From NCBI RefSeq assembly GCF_006770285.1, contig NZ_CP017195.1, forward strand, positions 1,674,001 through 1,738,000: a stretch of DNA of 64,000 bases. The letters run 5' to 3'. Shown one piece after another: positions 1 through 9,355 of this stretch. Numbering within the stretch: position 1 is the stretch's first letter; every line of letters begins with the position of its first letter. A model generated the notes under the pieces. The model made no database searches. It saw only the letters and a program-made list of their open reading frames with translations, and was not told the origin of the DNA. The stretch comes from Lactococcus paracarnosus (GTDB taxonomy: Bacteria > Bacillota > Bacilli > Lactobacillales > Streptococcaceae). The position numbers and the translations under genes are program-made.

Positions 1-579
1 GAATTTTTCTTTAGCAGTCACATCTAATGTTTCAAGTTTTTTGACATAGGCATCTGAGCGTTTTTGATAGTAGTCTTCATGTTTAGGATCCTTGCTTTTT
101 AATACCTCAGTTATGGTCAGGACATACTTAATCCCATTGCCCAAATCAAGCCAGGCATGTGGATCGGTTTCTGAGGTATTGGTGCTCAGATACATCGGTG
201 TGACGGCCTGACTTGCTGTAAAAACCTGCTCCCCTTCGGTTTTATGCGCTGTTTTGATTAGTTTTGTGAACCAACCGCTACCACCTGTCTCTAGGTTTAA
301 GCCATTATGGAAGAGAACATCAGCTTGTGTTGCTGCCGAAATATCAGCAGGTTTTGGGTCATATTCATGCGGATCAACACCCCGACTTACGATACTGTGG
401 AGCGATACTTTATCTCCAGCAACCTGCCTAACCATATCCTCTAAAATCGAATTGGTTGTGACAACCCTTAACTTGTTGCCAGTTGCTTGTTTGGCTACCT
501 CTTGATGGCTTGTAAAATAGAGTACCCCAGCCAAGAGAAGCGCTAGCGGGATAAGGGTCATGATGAGTTTTTTTAACAT
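1..579 (-). CDS. mtsA: Metal ABC transporter substrate-binding protein (partial, C-terminus outside window)
   Basis: Reading in from the window edge, 193 codons are open and end at an ATG at 579. The product resembles the ZnuA/PsaA cluster of extracellular metal-binding proteins. Seen: an N-terminal hydrophobic stretch (about residues 5-22), then the family motif DPHEYDPKPAD with the expected ligand His at about 71, and a DPHAWLDL motif further on. It follows the permease gene, so it is the third part of an ABC importer. The mntH and MntR-like neighbours suggest manganese, but zinc cannot be excluded. Oddly, no lipobox cysteine follows the hydrophobic segment, so it may be held by an uncleaved anchor. 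Confidence 0.85.
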   Translation of the reverse strand, partial: MLKKLIMTLIPLALLLAGVLYFTSHQEVAKQATGNKLRVVTTNSILEDMVRQVAGDKVSLHSIVSRGVDPHEYDPKPADISAATQADVLFHNGLNLETGGSGWFTKLIKTAHKTEGEQVFTASQAVTPMYLSTNTSETDPHAWLDLGNGIKYVLTITEVLKSKDPKHEDYYQKRSDAYVKKLETLDVTAKEKF

Positions 580-599
580 CCAATTCTCTTTTTCTAATC

Positions 600-1454
600 C
601 TAATGATGATTTGACAAGTTCACTTTAAACAAGATACCTTGCTTAGGTGACACTAAAAATGAAAAACCAAACAGGATAGCTGCGACAAGGACAATAGCCG
701 GTCCCGATGCTAAGTTAAAGGTGTAGCTGATAAATAGACCAACAAGCGCAGCAACAGCGCCAAACACACCTGAATAAACCAGCATGACATGTAATTTATC
801 TGTCCATAAAAAGGCAGTAGCTGCTGGCGTGATGAGCATAGCAACAACAAGGATTATCCCAACTGTTTGCAGCGAAGACACCGTTACCAAAGTCAGCATC
901 AGCATCAAGGCATAGTGGATGGCTTGTGTTTTCAAACCATAAGTCTGTGCAAACGTCGTATCAAACGACGTGATCAGTAATTCTTTATAAAACAAGACGA
1001 TAAATAAGATGACGACAATTAACACACAGGTGGTCGTGATCAAATCTGCATCACTGACAGCTAAGACATTACCAAATAAAATATGGTGTAAGTTACTTGC
1101 ACTTTCTGCCAGAGAAATCAAGATGAAGCCTAGCGCATAGAAGGCACTAAAGACGATGCCAATCGCTGTATCATTTTTAAGTTTACTATGGCTAGCTACA
1201 TATCCAATGAGCATAGCCGCTAAGATACCAAAGACTGATGCACCGAAAAGCAGGTTGAGCCCTAGCATGTAGGCAACTGCTACACCTGGTAAGACCGCAT
1301 GCGATATGGCATCTCCCATCAGAGACATGCCCCTTAAAATGATGAAGCTACCAATGATACCACTCATGACCCCAACCAATATAGACGTAATCAGGGCTGT
1401 CTGTAGAAAATTATACTGGGACAAAGCCGAGATAAATTGGCTAATACTCGTCAT
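600..1454 (-). CDS. mtsC: Metal ABC transporter permease
   Basis: The 284-residue membrane protein of the ABC-3 family (ZnuB/PsaC/MtsC type) has about eight or nine hydrophobic segments. It would form the channel through which the ATPase drives metal uptake. I use the ATG at 1454 because a strong GGAGG lies just before it; a longer open frame back to 1556 would run far into the ATPase gene and lacks a good ribosome site. The start overlaps the ATPase stop by 14 bases, so translation is probably coupled. Segments such as GDAISHAVLPGVA are typical of the family. The metal is inferred from the neighbours. Confidence 0.9.
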   Translation of the reverse strand: MTSISQFISALSQYNFLQTALITSILVGVMSGIIGSFIILRGMSLMGDAISHAVLPGVAVAYMLGLNLLFGASVFGILAAMLIGYVASHSKLKNDTAIGIVFSAFYALGFILISLAESASNLHHILFGNVLAVSDADLITTTCVLIVVILFIVLFYKELLITSFDTTFAQTYGLKTQAIHYALMLMLTLVTVSSLQTVGIILVVAMLITPAATAFLWTDKLHVMLVYSGVFGAVAALVGLFISYTFNLASGPAIVLVAAILFGFSFLVSPKQGILFKVNLSNHH

Positions 1455-2208
1455 GGACACCTCCCTCTTGAACTTGATGGTCATCCTTTTCAAATAAGAG
1501 ATCACCAAAATCCGGACTAAAGGCCTTTTGAATATTTGCCTTAGTATAAGTCTCACCTACTGGACCATTCGCCACGATACCACGGTTCATGATGATCAGA
1601 TCATCAAAATACTGTGTGACCTTATTCAAATCATGATTGACCACGATGATCGTCTTACCTTTAGCACACCATCTTTTTAAAATCGACATGATACTTTGCT
1701 CACTGGCCATATCAATGCCGACAAATGGTTCATCTAAGATGACTACCTCCGCATCCTGGACGATGGCACGCGCAACAAAGACACGTTGCAATTGACCACC
1801 TGATAAGCTACCAATCTGCCGGTCTTTAAAGGCAATCAAGTCCACTTTCCCAAGCGCAGCAAGTGTGGCTTGTTTCTCAGCCATCCCTGGACTTTTGAAG
1901 AGACCTAGCTTAGGATAGGTGCCTGTCAATACCACGTCAAACACACTGATTGGAAAGGTTAAATCAACAGCAGCACGCTGCTCAACATAGGCAATCTTAT
2001 CTTTGAGTTTGTTGAGTGGTTTGCCATCTAGAGAGGCTAGCCCACTTTTAGTGGGGGTTAGACCAAGTGCCCCCTTAATCAAGGTGGATTTACCAGCACC
2101 ATTTGGCCCAATAATACCCGTAATTTTCCCTTTTTGAAAGGCAATAGACAGCTGATTTAAAATCAGCTCGCCTTGATATGCGACGGTCAATTTTTCTATT
2201 TTAAACAT
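1441..2208 (-). CDS. mtsB: Metal ABC transporter ATP-binding protein
   Basis: A 255-residue ABC ATPase. Visible motifs are Walker A GPNGAGKST (about residues 34-42), signature LSGGQLQRV (about 136-144) and Walker B VVILDEPF. It energises uptake through the permease encoded next. The gene starts 11 bases after the mntH stop, so both manganese-type import systems appear to be one transcription unit: mntH, ATPase, permease, binding protein. The order ATPase-permease-binding protein is the same as in streptococcal psaBCA. Substrate is inferred from context. Confidence 0.92.
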   Translation of the reverse strand: MFKIEKLTVAYQGELILNQLSIAFQKGKITGIIGPNGAGKSTLIKGALGLTPTKSGLASLDGKPLNKLKDKIAYVEQRAAVDLTFPISVFDVVLTGTYPKLGLFKSPGMAEKQATLAALGKVDLIAFKDRQIGSLSGGQLQRVFVARAIVQDAEVVILDEPFVGIDMASEQSIMSILKRWCAKGKTIIVVNHDLNKVTQYFDDLIIMNRGIVANGPVGETYTKANIQKAFSPDFGDLLFEKDDHQVQEGGVHDEY

Positions 2209-2219
2209 TCACTAACTTT

Positions 2220-3560
2220 CTAGAACATATCGATAATCAGCTTAATATTTAGCACTGTCAAGAGAATAGCTGCTATCCATCCAAGGGCAGCGATGATTTT
2301 TTTATTTTTAAACCGTTTCCCCATAATTTTCTCACTAGAGGTGAAATAAACCAGTGGAATCATCGAAACAGGTAGAGCAATGGATAGAAAGACTTGAGAT
2401 TTGACCATCAAATCATCCAAACCACCTTCACTACCATGATAATAAATAGCTGCGATCAAGACTGGAATAACAGAGATACCACGCGTAATCAACCGACGTG
2501 CCCATGTTGGTATCTTCAGATTAATAAAGCCTTCCATCACGATTTGACCTGAAAGTGTCCCTGTAATCGTTGAGTTTTGACCTGATGCTAAAAGTGCAAC
2601 CGCAAATAAGGTAGAAAGTAAGGGACTTGCAACTGCACCGGCTAATTTATTATCTTGCAAGGCATTATACAAAGACGTAAAGGTACCCAAGCCTTCGCCA
2701 CGACCAAAGAACATGGCCGCTCCTAAAACGAGGAGTAGGGTATTGATGATAAAGGCAATCGTTAATTGAATATTTGAATCCCAAGTCGAAAAACGAACAG
2801 CACGCGCCACATCATCTTCATCTTGACGATTGTAGTTACGTGACTGGGCGATAGAGGAGTGCAGGTAGAGATTATGGGGCATAACAGTCGCACCAACAAT
2901 TCCCAACGCCATGGTTAACTGCCCTCTATTTAAAATTTGTTTTTGTGGCACAAAGCCCTTAGCTAGTTCTGCAAGTGCTGGATTTGAAATCGCTACTTCA
3001 TAAATAAAGACGACCATGATCACTGTAATTAAGGTGATGACAATCGCTTCTATTTTACGAAAGCCTAATTTCATCAAAAATAATAATAGTAAGACGTCAA
3101 ATACTGTCAGGATAACCCCCCAGATAATCGGTAGACCAAACAATAAGTTCAAGGCAATCGCCCCACCACCGACTTCTGCGATATCTGTCGCCATAATCGC
3201 AAACTCCGTAATCACCCAAAGGACAAAGCCAAGTTTTTTTCCGGTATGTTGCCGTGTTGCTTGGGCCAAATCTAAGCCAGTTACAATCCCTAGTTTTGAT
3301 GCCATATACTGTAATAACATAGCGATCAAACTTGAAATTAAGACAACTGATAAAAGGAGATAGCCATATTCAGCCCCACCACCGATAGAAGTAATCCAGT
3401 TACCTGGATCCATATAGCCAACTGCTACCAAGGCTCCTGGTCCTGAAAATGCTAAAATATTTTTCCAAAAACTATTATTTTTTGGAATATCTATCGTCCC
3501 ATTTATTTCAGATAAACTGGGCCCATTTGCATATGCTATAAACTTCTTGTGTTCCTTCAT
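2220..3560 (-). CDS. mntH: Nramp family proton-coupled manganese transporter MntH
   Basis: A 446-residue Nramp protein with about eleven membrane segments. The metal-site signatures of the family are present: DPGNW in the first helix (about residues 51-55) and MPHNLYLH in helix six. Nramp proteins import Mn2+ (and Fe2+) with protons. The start at 3560 has a good AAGGAG site. It is the first gene of the apparent mntH-mtsBCA operon. A dyad about 35-60 bases upstream may be an operator. The MntR-like gene lies upstream in the same orientation. Confidence 0.95.
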   Translation of the reverse strand: MKEHKKFIAYANGPSLSEINGTIDIPKNNSFWKNILAFSGPGALVAVGYMDPGNWITSIGGGAEYGYLLLSVVLISSLIAMLLQYMASKLGIVTGLDLAQATRQHTGKKLGFVLWVITEFAIMATDIAEVGGGAIALNLLFGLPIIWGVILTVFDVLLLLFLMKLGFRKIEAIVITLITVIMVVFIYEVAISNPALAELAKGFVPQKQILNRGQLTMALGIVGATVMPHNLYLHSSIAQSRNYNRQDEDDVARAVRFSTWDSNIQLTIAFIINTLLLVLGAAMFFGRGEGLGTFTSLYNALQDNKLAGAVASPLLSTLFAVALLASGQNSTITGTLSGQIVMEGFINLKIPTWARRLITRGISVIPVLIAAIYYHGSEGGLDDLMVKSQVFLSIALPVSMIPLVYFTSSEKIMGKRFKNKKIIAALGWIAAILLTVLNIKLIIDMF

Positions 3561-3593
3561 GATAACTCCTTATATATATTTTGATTAACTTTT

Positions 3594-3623
3594 AACTCAT
3601 TTGGTACTTTGGCAAATTGAGTT
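3594..3623. promoter_or_regulatory. Inverted repeat upstream of mntH (candidate operator)
   Basis: AACTCATTTG and CAAATTGAGTT form arms of about ten bases, with one bulged base and a nine-base centre. The dyad is 34-63 bases before the mntH start codon. Its sequence differs from the dyads before the MntR-like gene. It may bind a regulator or form a leader hairpin; nothing decides between these. Confidence 0.35.
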
Positions 3624-3691
3624 CACTTGATCTAATCGTATAGACCTCTGTTCTTTCAAGTCACAGACTGCTTATACCTACCTGATTTCAT

Positions 3692-4351
3692 CTAGTTACT
3701 ATAATAGGCTAATTGCCAGCTATTTTTTTGAAAATTCGGGATGACAAACCGTATCTCATCATCTGTCTTGACGATTACTGATGCATCAGATAAATGTGAT
3801 ACAACTGTAATAAATTTAGGCTGTTTAATCGTAAGTTGACTTAGAAATACGGCAATTTCTTCAGAAATAGCGACGACTTCATAGCGATGCTCAAGTCTGG
3901 CTTGACTTAAGTCAAGTGTCATCAAATCGCCTCTCCAGAAGCGTTCAGATGGAATTTCTGATCCATGAGGATCAGTCTTTGGAAAATTCATGAGGGTATA
4001 TAAGCGCTCAACGAGTCTTTTAGATGAAGCATGCTCTAAATTTTCTGCTTCTTCATGTACCTCGTCTATCTGATAACCAGCCTGCTCAACCAAAAAAGTT
4101 TCCCAAACCCGGTGAGATTTAAGAATAAACCTTGCTTCTTGATAGCCTTCAGGTTTTAAAGACACACCATAATATTTTTTGTGCTCTACTAATTCTTTTT
4201 TAGCCAAGCGCTTAATCATTTCTGTCGCACTTGGTGCGGCAACCTTGAGGTAGTTTGCGATATCAGTGATACCAACTAAGCCTTTTGTCTTATCCTGTAA
4301 TTGATAAATCGCTTTTAAATAATCTTGTTCTGTTTTTGAAAATTCGTCCAT
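3692..4351 (-). CDS. mntR: DtxR/MntR-family metal-dependent repressor
   Basis: A 219-residue protein with the layout of MntR/ScaR/SloR: an N-terminal winged helix (about residues 5-65, with AAPSATEMIKRLAKKELV as recognition region), a metal-binding dimerisation domain rich in His and Glu (VHEEAENLEHASS), and a C-terminal FeoA-like domain. These proteins repress manganese uptake genes when Mn2+ is plentiful. I prefer ATG 4351 over 4369 because AGAAAG precedes it and nothing resembles a ribosome site before 4369. Placed beside mntH and the ABC importer, it is most likely their regulator. Confidence 0.88.
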   Translation of the reverse strand: MDEFSKTEQDYLKAIYQLQDKTKGLVGITDIANYLKVAAPSATEMIKRLAKKELVEHKKYYGVSLKPEGYQEARFILKSHRVWETFLVEQAGYQIDEVHEEAENLEHASSKRLVERLYTLMNFPKTDPHGSEIPSERFWRGDLMTLDLSQARLEHRYEVVAISEEIAVFLSQLTIKQPKFITVVSHLSDASVIVKTDDEIRFVIPNFQKNSWQLAYYSN

Positions 4352-4382
4352 GCTATACTTTCTAATCATTTATATACCATAT

Positions 4383-4453
4383 TTTAGCACCTACTAAACT
4401 TATTGTCAAGTTATTCTCTTTATTTCGTCTAAAATATTTAGCTAGTGCTAAAT
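4383..4453. promoter_or_regulatory. Two similar dyads upstream of the MntR-like gene (candidate operators)
   Basis: At 4436-4453, ATTTAGC-TAGT-GCTAAAT is a perfect seven-base inverted repeat with a four-base centre. At 4383-4398, TTTAGCACCTACTAAA is an imperfect version of the same sequence. Both lie 32-102 bases before the repressor start, where self-regulation would act. That they bind this protein is inference. Confidence 0.5.
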
Positions 4454-4573
4454 TTATAACCTTGCATTTTAATGCACTAATACGATATACCTTGTCTGAC
4501 TATCCCTGTGTAAAGTCTAAAAATCAGATTACAGTTTAGGACACCCTAAACTATTAAAATAGCTATAATAAAC

Positions 4574-4598
4574 AAAAAAAGCCGACTTTCGTCAGCTT
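4574..4598 (-). terminator. Rho-independent terminator after busAB
   Basis: On the minus strand AAGCTGAC and GTCGGCTT pair (one G-U) around a four-base loop, followed by a run of T. It lies 12 bases after the busAB stop. Confidence 0.8.
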
Positions 4599-4609
4599 AT
4601 GTTGCCTTA

Positions 4610-6325
4610 TTAATTTTTGAACCAGCTATCAACTGTTTTTTGATTGGCTTTAATCCATTTATCAGCTGCATCAGTTGGCTTCATACCAGCTTGTATATCT
4701 AGCATGACACCTTCCATATCATCTGATGTCCACTTAAATTTCTCTAAAATCTTATACGTGTCCGGATCATCCGATTTCAAGTTATCTCTGGCAATCGTTT
4801 TAATTGATTCTTTTTCACCCATCGCACCTTTGGGATCTTCTAAGTATCTCAACTTATACTTACTAAACATCCAGTGAGGAGACCAGCCAGTAATGACGAT
4901 ATCCTCTTTGTTTTTATAAGCTTTTTCAAGGGCAGATACCATGGCGCCACTAGAGGATACTTGTAGGTTCCAGTCCTTCAGATTTGGATAGACTTTCATC
5001 ATATCAGCTGTCGTTGCCATAATACCTGCACCAGGTTCGATCCCTGTTATGGTTTTATTGGCTTGATCTGTCAAATCAGAGATAGACTTAACTGACATAT
5101 AGTCTGGTACCACAAGACCCGTCTTAACACCGGTCAAGTTAGTGCCTACTACAGTCAGATTATCCTTATATTTTTTTAACAGCGTCCCATGTGTATTGGG
5201 TAACCATGCTGATAAAGAGGCATCTACCTGCTTATTTGCCACTGATTGCCACAGTACAGCGTTATCTAATGGTGTCAAAGTGACATTATAGCCATGGGCT
5301 TTTAAGGCTTGACCTAAGACAGTTGTACTCGCGACTTCTGAATCCCATTGTACATAGCCTAAACTAATTTTCTTGTTACTTTCACTTGCCTGTGAAAATG
5401 AGTTAACGATACCGCCACCAATCATGACAAGTAAACTAATGAGGACTAACCAACGTCTGGTTTTATTACCTGCTGATTTTTGACCAGGTTTTGTGTTGAG
5501 CTTTTGGGCAAAACGGTCAATGATAATGGCTAAAATAACGAGTGCGATACCATTTACAAAACCTGCACCAACATCCGCATGTTGCACGGCAGATAAGACA
5601 CCTCGACCAAGTCCTGGTGCACCGATCATACTTGCTGTTACAACCATAGATAGTGCTAACATGATTGTTTGATTAGCACCTGCCAAAATGGTATTTTTGG
5701 CACTAGGTAACTCAAGTTTAATTAATTTTTGCCATGTTGTAGACCCAAATGAGTCTGCTGCCTCTACTAAAGAAGTAGACACTTGGCGAATCCCAAGATT
5801 TGTCATCCTAACAACTGGTGGTAAGGCAAATATGATAGAGGCAAATACCCCTGGTACAACACCGATACCGAAAAAGGCGACTGCTGGAATCAAATAAACA
5901 AATCCGGGCATTGTTTGCATAAAGTCTAATATCGGTTGTACAATCGCTTGTGTCCGGTCAGACTTAGCCATCAAGATACCAAGTGGCACCCCAATGATGA
6001 GTGAAATTAAGGCTGACATAATTACCAGCGTCATGGTGCTCATCAAATCTTCCCATAGGCCTTGGTTAGCAATTAATAGTAAGCCAAGTAAGGTAAAAAT
6101 AGGAAAACCCCATTTTTTAGGTGACGTTGCGACAGCAATGACAAATAATCCGGCAATAACGAGAAACATCGGGATGGCAATGAGACCATTGGTCATCGCG
6201 TCCATCAAGGCATTCCCACCTTGTTGAATCAAATTAAAGAACCCTGAAAAGTGTTCCGTCAGCCAATCAACACAATTAGATGCCCAATTACTAATCGGTA
6301 ATTGGCTTGTGAGTAGGTTAAACAT
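4610..6325 (-). CDS. busAB: Glycine betaine ABC transporter, fused permease and substrate-binding protein
   Basis: A 571-residue fusion as in lactococcal OpuABC/BusAB. The first half (to about residue 305) is a multi-span permease containing the ABC permease loop EAADSFGSTTWQ. The second half is an OpuAC-like betaine-binding domain that follows a further membrane segment and so sits outside the cell. The system imports glycine betaine under osmotic stress. Start 6325 has a GGAGG site; a frame from 6346 would overlap the ATPase end. It directly follows the ATPase gene. Confidence 0.93.
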   Translation of the reverse strand: MFNLLTSQLPISNWASNCVDWLTEHFSGFFNLIQQGGNALMDAMTNGLIAIPMFLVIAGLFVIAVATSPKKWGFPIFTLLGLLLIANQGLWEDLMSTMTLVIMSALISLIIGVPLGILMAKSDRTQAIVQPILDFMQTMPGFVYLIPAVAFFGIGVVPGVFASIIFALPPVVRMTNLGIRQVSTSLVEAADSFGSTTWQKLIKLELPSAKNTILAGANQTIMLALSMVVTASMIGAPGLGRGVLSAVQHADVGAGFVNGIALVILAIIIDRFAQKLNTKPGQKSAGNKTRRWLVLISLLVMIGGGIVNSFSQASESNKKISLGYVQWDSEVASTTVLGQALKAHGYNVTLTPLDNAVLWQSVANKQVDASLSAWLPNTHGTLLKKYKDNLTVVGTNLTGVKTGLVVPDYMSVKSISDLTDQANKTITGIEPGAGIMATTADMMKVYPNLKDWNLQVSSSGAMVSALEKAYKNKEDIVITGWSPHWMFSKYKLRYLEDPKGAMGEKESIKTIARDNLKSDDPDTYKILEKFKWTSDDMEGVMLDIQAGMKPTDAADKWIKANQKTVDSWFKN

Positions 6326-6326
6326 G

Positions 6327-7583
6327 TTATACTTCCTCCGTTTCAACTGCTATGATATCAGCTGTCTCAGCTATCTTGTCTGTTTTATCTATTTCAGGCA
6401 CTTCATCAGTGTCATCAACATCTGCTAATGCTTCAAGCACGAGACCTCTGATGATAACACCACGTAGCCGACCATCATCAACAACAGCAACTGGTGTTGT
6501 CGCATCATAAATGATCGGTAAAATATCAGAAATCAATGTGTCTGACGTAATTTGAGGCATCTCTGCGATAACATCTGATAACGGTAATTTTTCTTTACGC
6601 GCACGAACTGCTGCATCTGCTGACAGATAACCCTGAAACTGTCGATTTCTATCAATAGCAACCAATCCGGATACTTCTTCTTCTTGCATCCGACGCAAGG
6701 CAACTGTTGGTCCGTCAACGACGATATTTGTTGTGAATGCTGGAATCATAATGTTTTCAGCCACCAGTACCTTAGCTCGGTCCACACCTTCAGTAAAGGT
6801 TCTGACATAGTCATTTTCAGGATTAGTCAAGATTTCCTCACCTGTTCCGACTTGGACTAATTTACCGTCTTTCATGATCGCGATACGGTCACCAATTCTA
6901 AGGGCTTCATCTAGGTCATGGGTAATAAAAATAATCGTCTTTTGAACAGTTGCTTGCAGATCTAAGAGCTCATCTTGCATCTCTCTTCGTACCATGGGGT
7001 CAAGGGCTGAAAAGGCCTCATCCATGAGTAAGATATCAGGATCATTTGTCAATGCTCTAGCTAACCCTACACGCTGTTGCATCCCACCAGATAGTTGATC
7101 TGGATACTGGTCTTTAAAGGCAAGTAATTTAGCATTATCAAGCGCCTTTTCAGCACGTTTACGACGTTCCTCTTTTGGTACATCTTGAACTTCTAAGCCA
7201 TACTCAGTATTTTCCAAAATCGTCCGATGTGGAAACAAAGCAAAGTTTTGAAAGACCATCGACATTTTACGACGTCTGATATCTAATAACTCTTTTTTGT
7301 TCAATTTGGTGATATCTTGTCCATCAATTATCAACTGACCTGCAGTTGGCTCAGACAAGCGGTTCAGCAATCTGATTAAAGTAGACTTACCTGAACCAGA
7401 TAGCCCCATGATAACGAATATCTCACCATCATTGATTTCAAGATTAATATCGTAGACCCCTACAGTGCTACCTGTTCTCTTCAATATTTCATCTTTGTTC
7501 ATGTTTTGTTTCACTAACTCTAATGCTGCTTTACGTTTCTTCCCAAATATTTTAGTTAGCTGTTTTATTTCAACCTTTGGCAT
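6327..7583 (-). CDS. busAA: Glycine betaine ABC transporter ATP-binding protein with CBS domains
   Basis: A 418-residue ProV/OpuAA-type ATPase. Walker [10 protein letters not shown] is at about residues 58-66, signature LSGGMQQRV at about 164-172, followed by [14 protein letters not shown]. The C-terminal third (about 280-400) is a CBS-domain pair, the ionic-strength and c-di-AMP sensing part in OpuA. Start 7583 is preceded by AAGGAGG. It is first in the busAA-busAB operon. The divergent busR gene and shared dyads indicate BusR control. Confidence 0.93.
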   Translation of the reverse strand: MPKVEIKQLTKIFGKKRKAALELVKQNMNKDEILKRTGSTVGVYDINLEINDGEIFVIMGLSGSGKSTLIRLLNRLSEPTAGQLIIDGQDITKLNKKELLDIRRRKMSMVFQNFALFPHRTILENTEYGLEVQDVPKEERRKRAEKALDNAKLLAFKDQYPDQLSGGMQQRVGLARALTNDPDILLMDEAFSALDPMVRREMQDELLDLQATVQKTIIFITHDLDEALRIGDRIAIMKDGKLVQVGTGEEILTNPENDYVRTFTEGVDRAKVLVAENIMIPAFTTNIVVDGPTVALRRMQEEEVSGLVAIDRNRQFQGYLSADAAVRARKEKLPLSDVIAEMPQITSDTLISDILPIIYDATTPVAVVDDGRLRGVIIRGLVLEALADVDDTDEVPEIDKTDKIAETADIIAVETEEV

Positions 7584-7606
7584 AATTTCCTCCTTTTTGT
7601 ACCTTT

Positions 7607-7699
7607 ATTATGATAAAATGATTATACAAGTGACAACCCTATATAAAAGTTAGGGTGTCATCAAGTGACAATTTATATTTTACACACAAATTGTCACTT
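7607..7699. promoter_or_regulatory. busA promoter with dyads (candidate BusR operators)
   Basis: On the minus strand TTGTCA (complement of 7631-7636) and CATAAT (complement of 7607-7612) are 18 bases apart and suit busAA. Two dyads cover this promoter: TGACAACCCTA/TAGGGTGTCA (7631-7641 and 7651-7660) and a perfect twelve-base-arm repeat, AAGTGACAATTT at 7663-7674 with AAATTGTCACTT at 7688-7699. A GTGAC/GTCAC core recurs through the region. Known BusR binds paired palindromes in this promoter; the match here is by position and symmetry. Confidence 0.65.
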
Positions 7700-7909
7700 T
7701 GTCAACCCATAAGCTCACATTTTAAACTTAGCTAATACTAACTGATTGTTTAACAACGCCGTGCCTATCATCATAACTAGTGTCTATATCCAAATGAAGT
7801 GAATTAGTTTATAATGATATGAGCAAAGAAATGATATGATGAATTCCTTTAAAATTTTTAAACGATTAGTCACGTCGTTCAGCTACATTTTCTAGAAAGA
7901 CCGCATTAT

Positions 7910-8533
7910 ATGAAAGCTATAAGAGAACCCCGTTACCGCCAAATCGCCTATGCCATTGCTGAAAAAATCGTAGAAAGTGATTATCCGATAGGGAGTAAAC
8001 TCCATGCCAGATCGACACTTTCTGCTCAGTTTGGTGTCTCATCTGAAACCGCACGTAAAGCCATTAGTATCCTAAGTGACTTAGCTATCGTCAAAGTCGT
8101 TCACGGGTCTGGCGTTGAGATCTTATCGCAAGAAAAAGCGAAAAATTTCTTAAATCAAGCGCAAGAGACAACGAATATCCAGGCACTTCATGCCCAGATT
8201 GATAATATTCTAACCGTACAGAAAACATCAATTGATAATCTATCTGAGTCACTCACGACCTTATTTGAACAGACCGCACGTGTCCAAAAGAAAAGCCCAT
8301 TTACACCTTTTGAGTTGCTACTTGCTGATGACTCTGAGCATCTATTCAAATCTATCGGCCAGTTAAATCTTTGGCAGACAACCGGTGCTACGATTGTTGC
8401 CATTCTCCACCATGATGAACTCGTCATGTCTCCCGGTCCCTATGCTATTTTAGAAAAAGGGGATACGATCTACTTTGTCGGTAATGAAACCATTTTTCAT
8501 ACCGTCAAAACTTTCTTCTACGGTCACGCCTAG
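7910..8533 (+). CDS. busR: BusR-type GntR/RCK_C transcriptional regulator
   Basis: A 207-residue protein. Residues about 5-70 form a GntR-type winged helix. Residues about 75-115 look coiled. Residues about 125-205 resemble the RCK_C/TrkA_C domain, which in lactococcal and streptococcal BusR binds c-di-AMP and increases repression of the betaine transporter. Its place, divergent from busAA with dyads between, fits that role. The intergenic stretch before it (7584-7909) holds the busA promoter and operators; no other gene is seen there. Confidence 0.92.
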   Translation: MKAIREPRYRQIAYAIAEKIVESDYPIGSKLHARSTLSAQFGVSSETARKAISILSDLAIVKVVHGSGVEILSQEKAKNFLNQAQETTNIQALHAQIDNILTVQKTSIDNLSESLTTLFEQTARVQKKSPFTPFELLLADDSEHLFKSIGQLNLWQTTGATIVAILHHDELVMSPGPYAILEKGDTIYFVGNETIFHTVKTFFYGHA

Positions 8534-8567
8534 TCCTTAGCAATCAGTTATTGACAGTTAACTCTAT

Positions 8568-8607
8568 AAAAAAGCTACTCACATCAGTTTGATATGAGTA
8601 GCTTTTT
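8568..8607. terminator. Bidirectional terminator between busR and the nitroreductase gene
   Basis: AAAAAGCTACTCA and TGAGTAGCTTTTT form a thirteen-base stem with A and T runs on both sides, between two converging genes. Confidence 0.9.
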
Positions 8608-8643
8608 GCTCTTATTTTTAAATATGTAAATGCTTTAAACTTT

Positions 8644-9252
8644 TTACAGGCCAAACACTTTGAAACGATCTTCATCAGCCATAAATGCTTTAGGCGATAC
8701 ATCTGCCTCAGGTGATCCGACGACTAATTGACCGCGTAAGTCCCAAGATTCAGGGATATCATAGGTTTTAGCGACTGTTTCATTAATTACTGGATTGTAA
8801 TGCTGTAAATTAGCACCCAAGCCAAGTTCGCTCAAAGCAGTCCAAGCATTAATTGATGCGATACCAGTTGATTGTTCAGACCAAACTGGAAAATTATCAG
8901 CATAGAGTGGGAATTGCTCTTGTAGATTTTTGACAACAGCTGTATCTTCAAAGAAAAGTGCTGTTAAACCTGCAGCTGCAAACCCATCAAGTTTTTCTTG
9001 CGTGCCTGACCAGACCGATTCTGGTACACCTTGACGGTCCATTTCAGCTTTTAAATCTTTAGCAACGATAGTATGCCATAAGTTATCATGTGCTTCACCT
9101 GCCAAAATCAAGACACGTGATGTCTGACTATTAAATGCTGATGGTGATTGTCTAACTGCCTCTTTAATTGTTGCTGTTGCTTTTTCAAAATCAACAGCTT
9201 TACCTAGTGCATAGATTGAACGACGATTTGCTAATGAAATTAAGAATGACAT
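8644..9252 (-). CDS. cinD: Nitroreductase family protein, CinD-like
   Basis: A 202-residue FMN-type nitroreductase. The N-terminal NRRSIYALGK and the following SPSAFNSQTSR are the flavin-phosphate contacts of the family, and the late GLGANLQHYNP is also typical. These enzymes reduce quinones or nitro compounds with NAD(P)H. The symbol rests on promoter context: two copper-box-like sites cover its promoter, and the lactococcal nitroreductase CinD (YtjD) is copper-induced through CopR at such boxes. It is a single gene with its own promoter. Without the boxes it would be only a generic nitroreductase. Confidence 0.78.
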   Translation of the reverse strand: MSFLISLANRRSIYALGKAVDFEKATATIKEAVRQSPSAFNSQTSRVLILAGEAHDNLWHTIVAKDLKAEMDRQGVPESVWSGTQEKLDGFAAAGLTALFFEDTAVVKNLQEQFPLYADNFPVWSEQSTGIASINAWTALSELGLGANLQHYNPVINETVAKTYDIPESWDLRGQLVVGSPEADVSPKAFMADEDRFKVFGL

Positions 9253-9283
9253 AATTTTCTCCTATTTAACTTAAATACAATTT

Positions 9284-9301
9284 TTAGAAGACGTCTTCTA
9301 A
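9284..9301. repeat. Perfect 18-base palindrome in the cinD leader
   Basis: TTAGAAGACGTCTTCTAA lies between the cinD promoter and start codon. It could be a second operator or a leader hairpin. I recognise no matching regulator. Confidence 0.5.
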
Positions 9302-9355
9302 GTGGATTCAATACTATCTTTAACATTGAATACCTTAATACCCTCGTCTCACGTT

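Noticed and set aside
7885..7905. CodY box before busR
   Set aside because: ATTTTCTAGAAA is only loosely like the CodY consensus and lies too close to the start codon.
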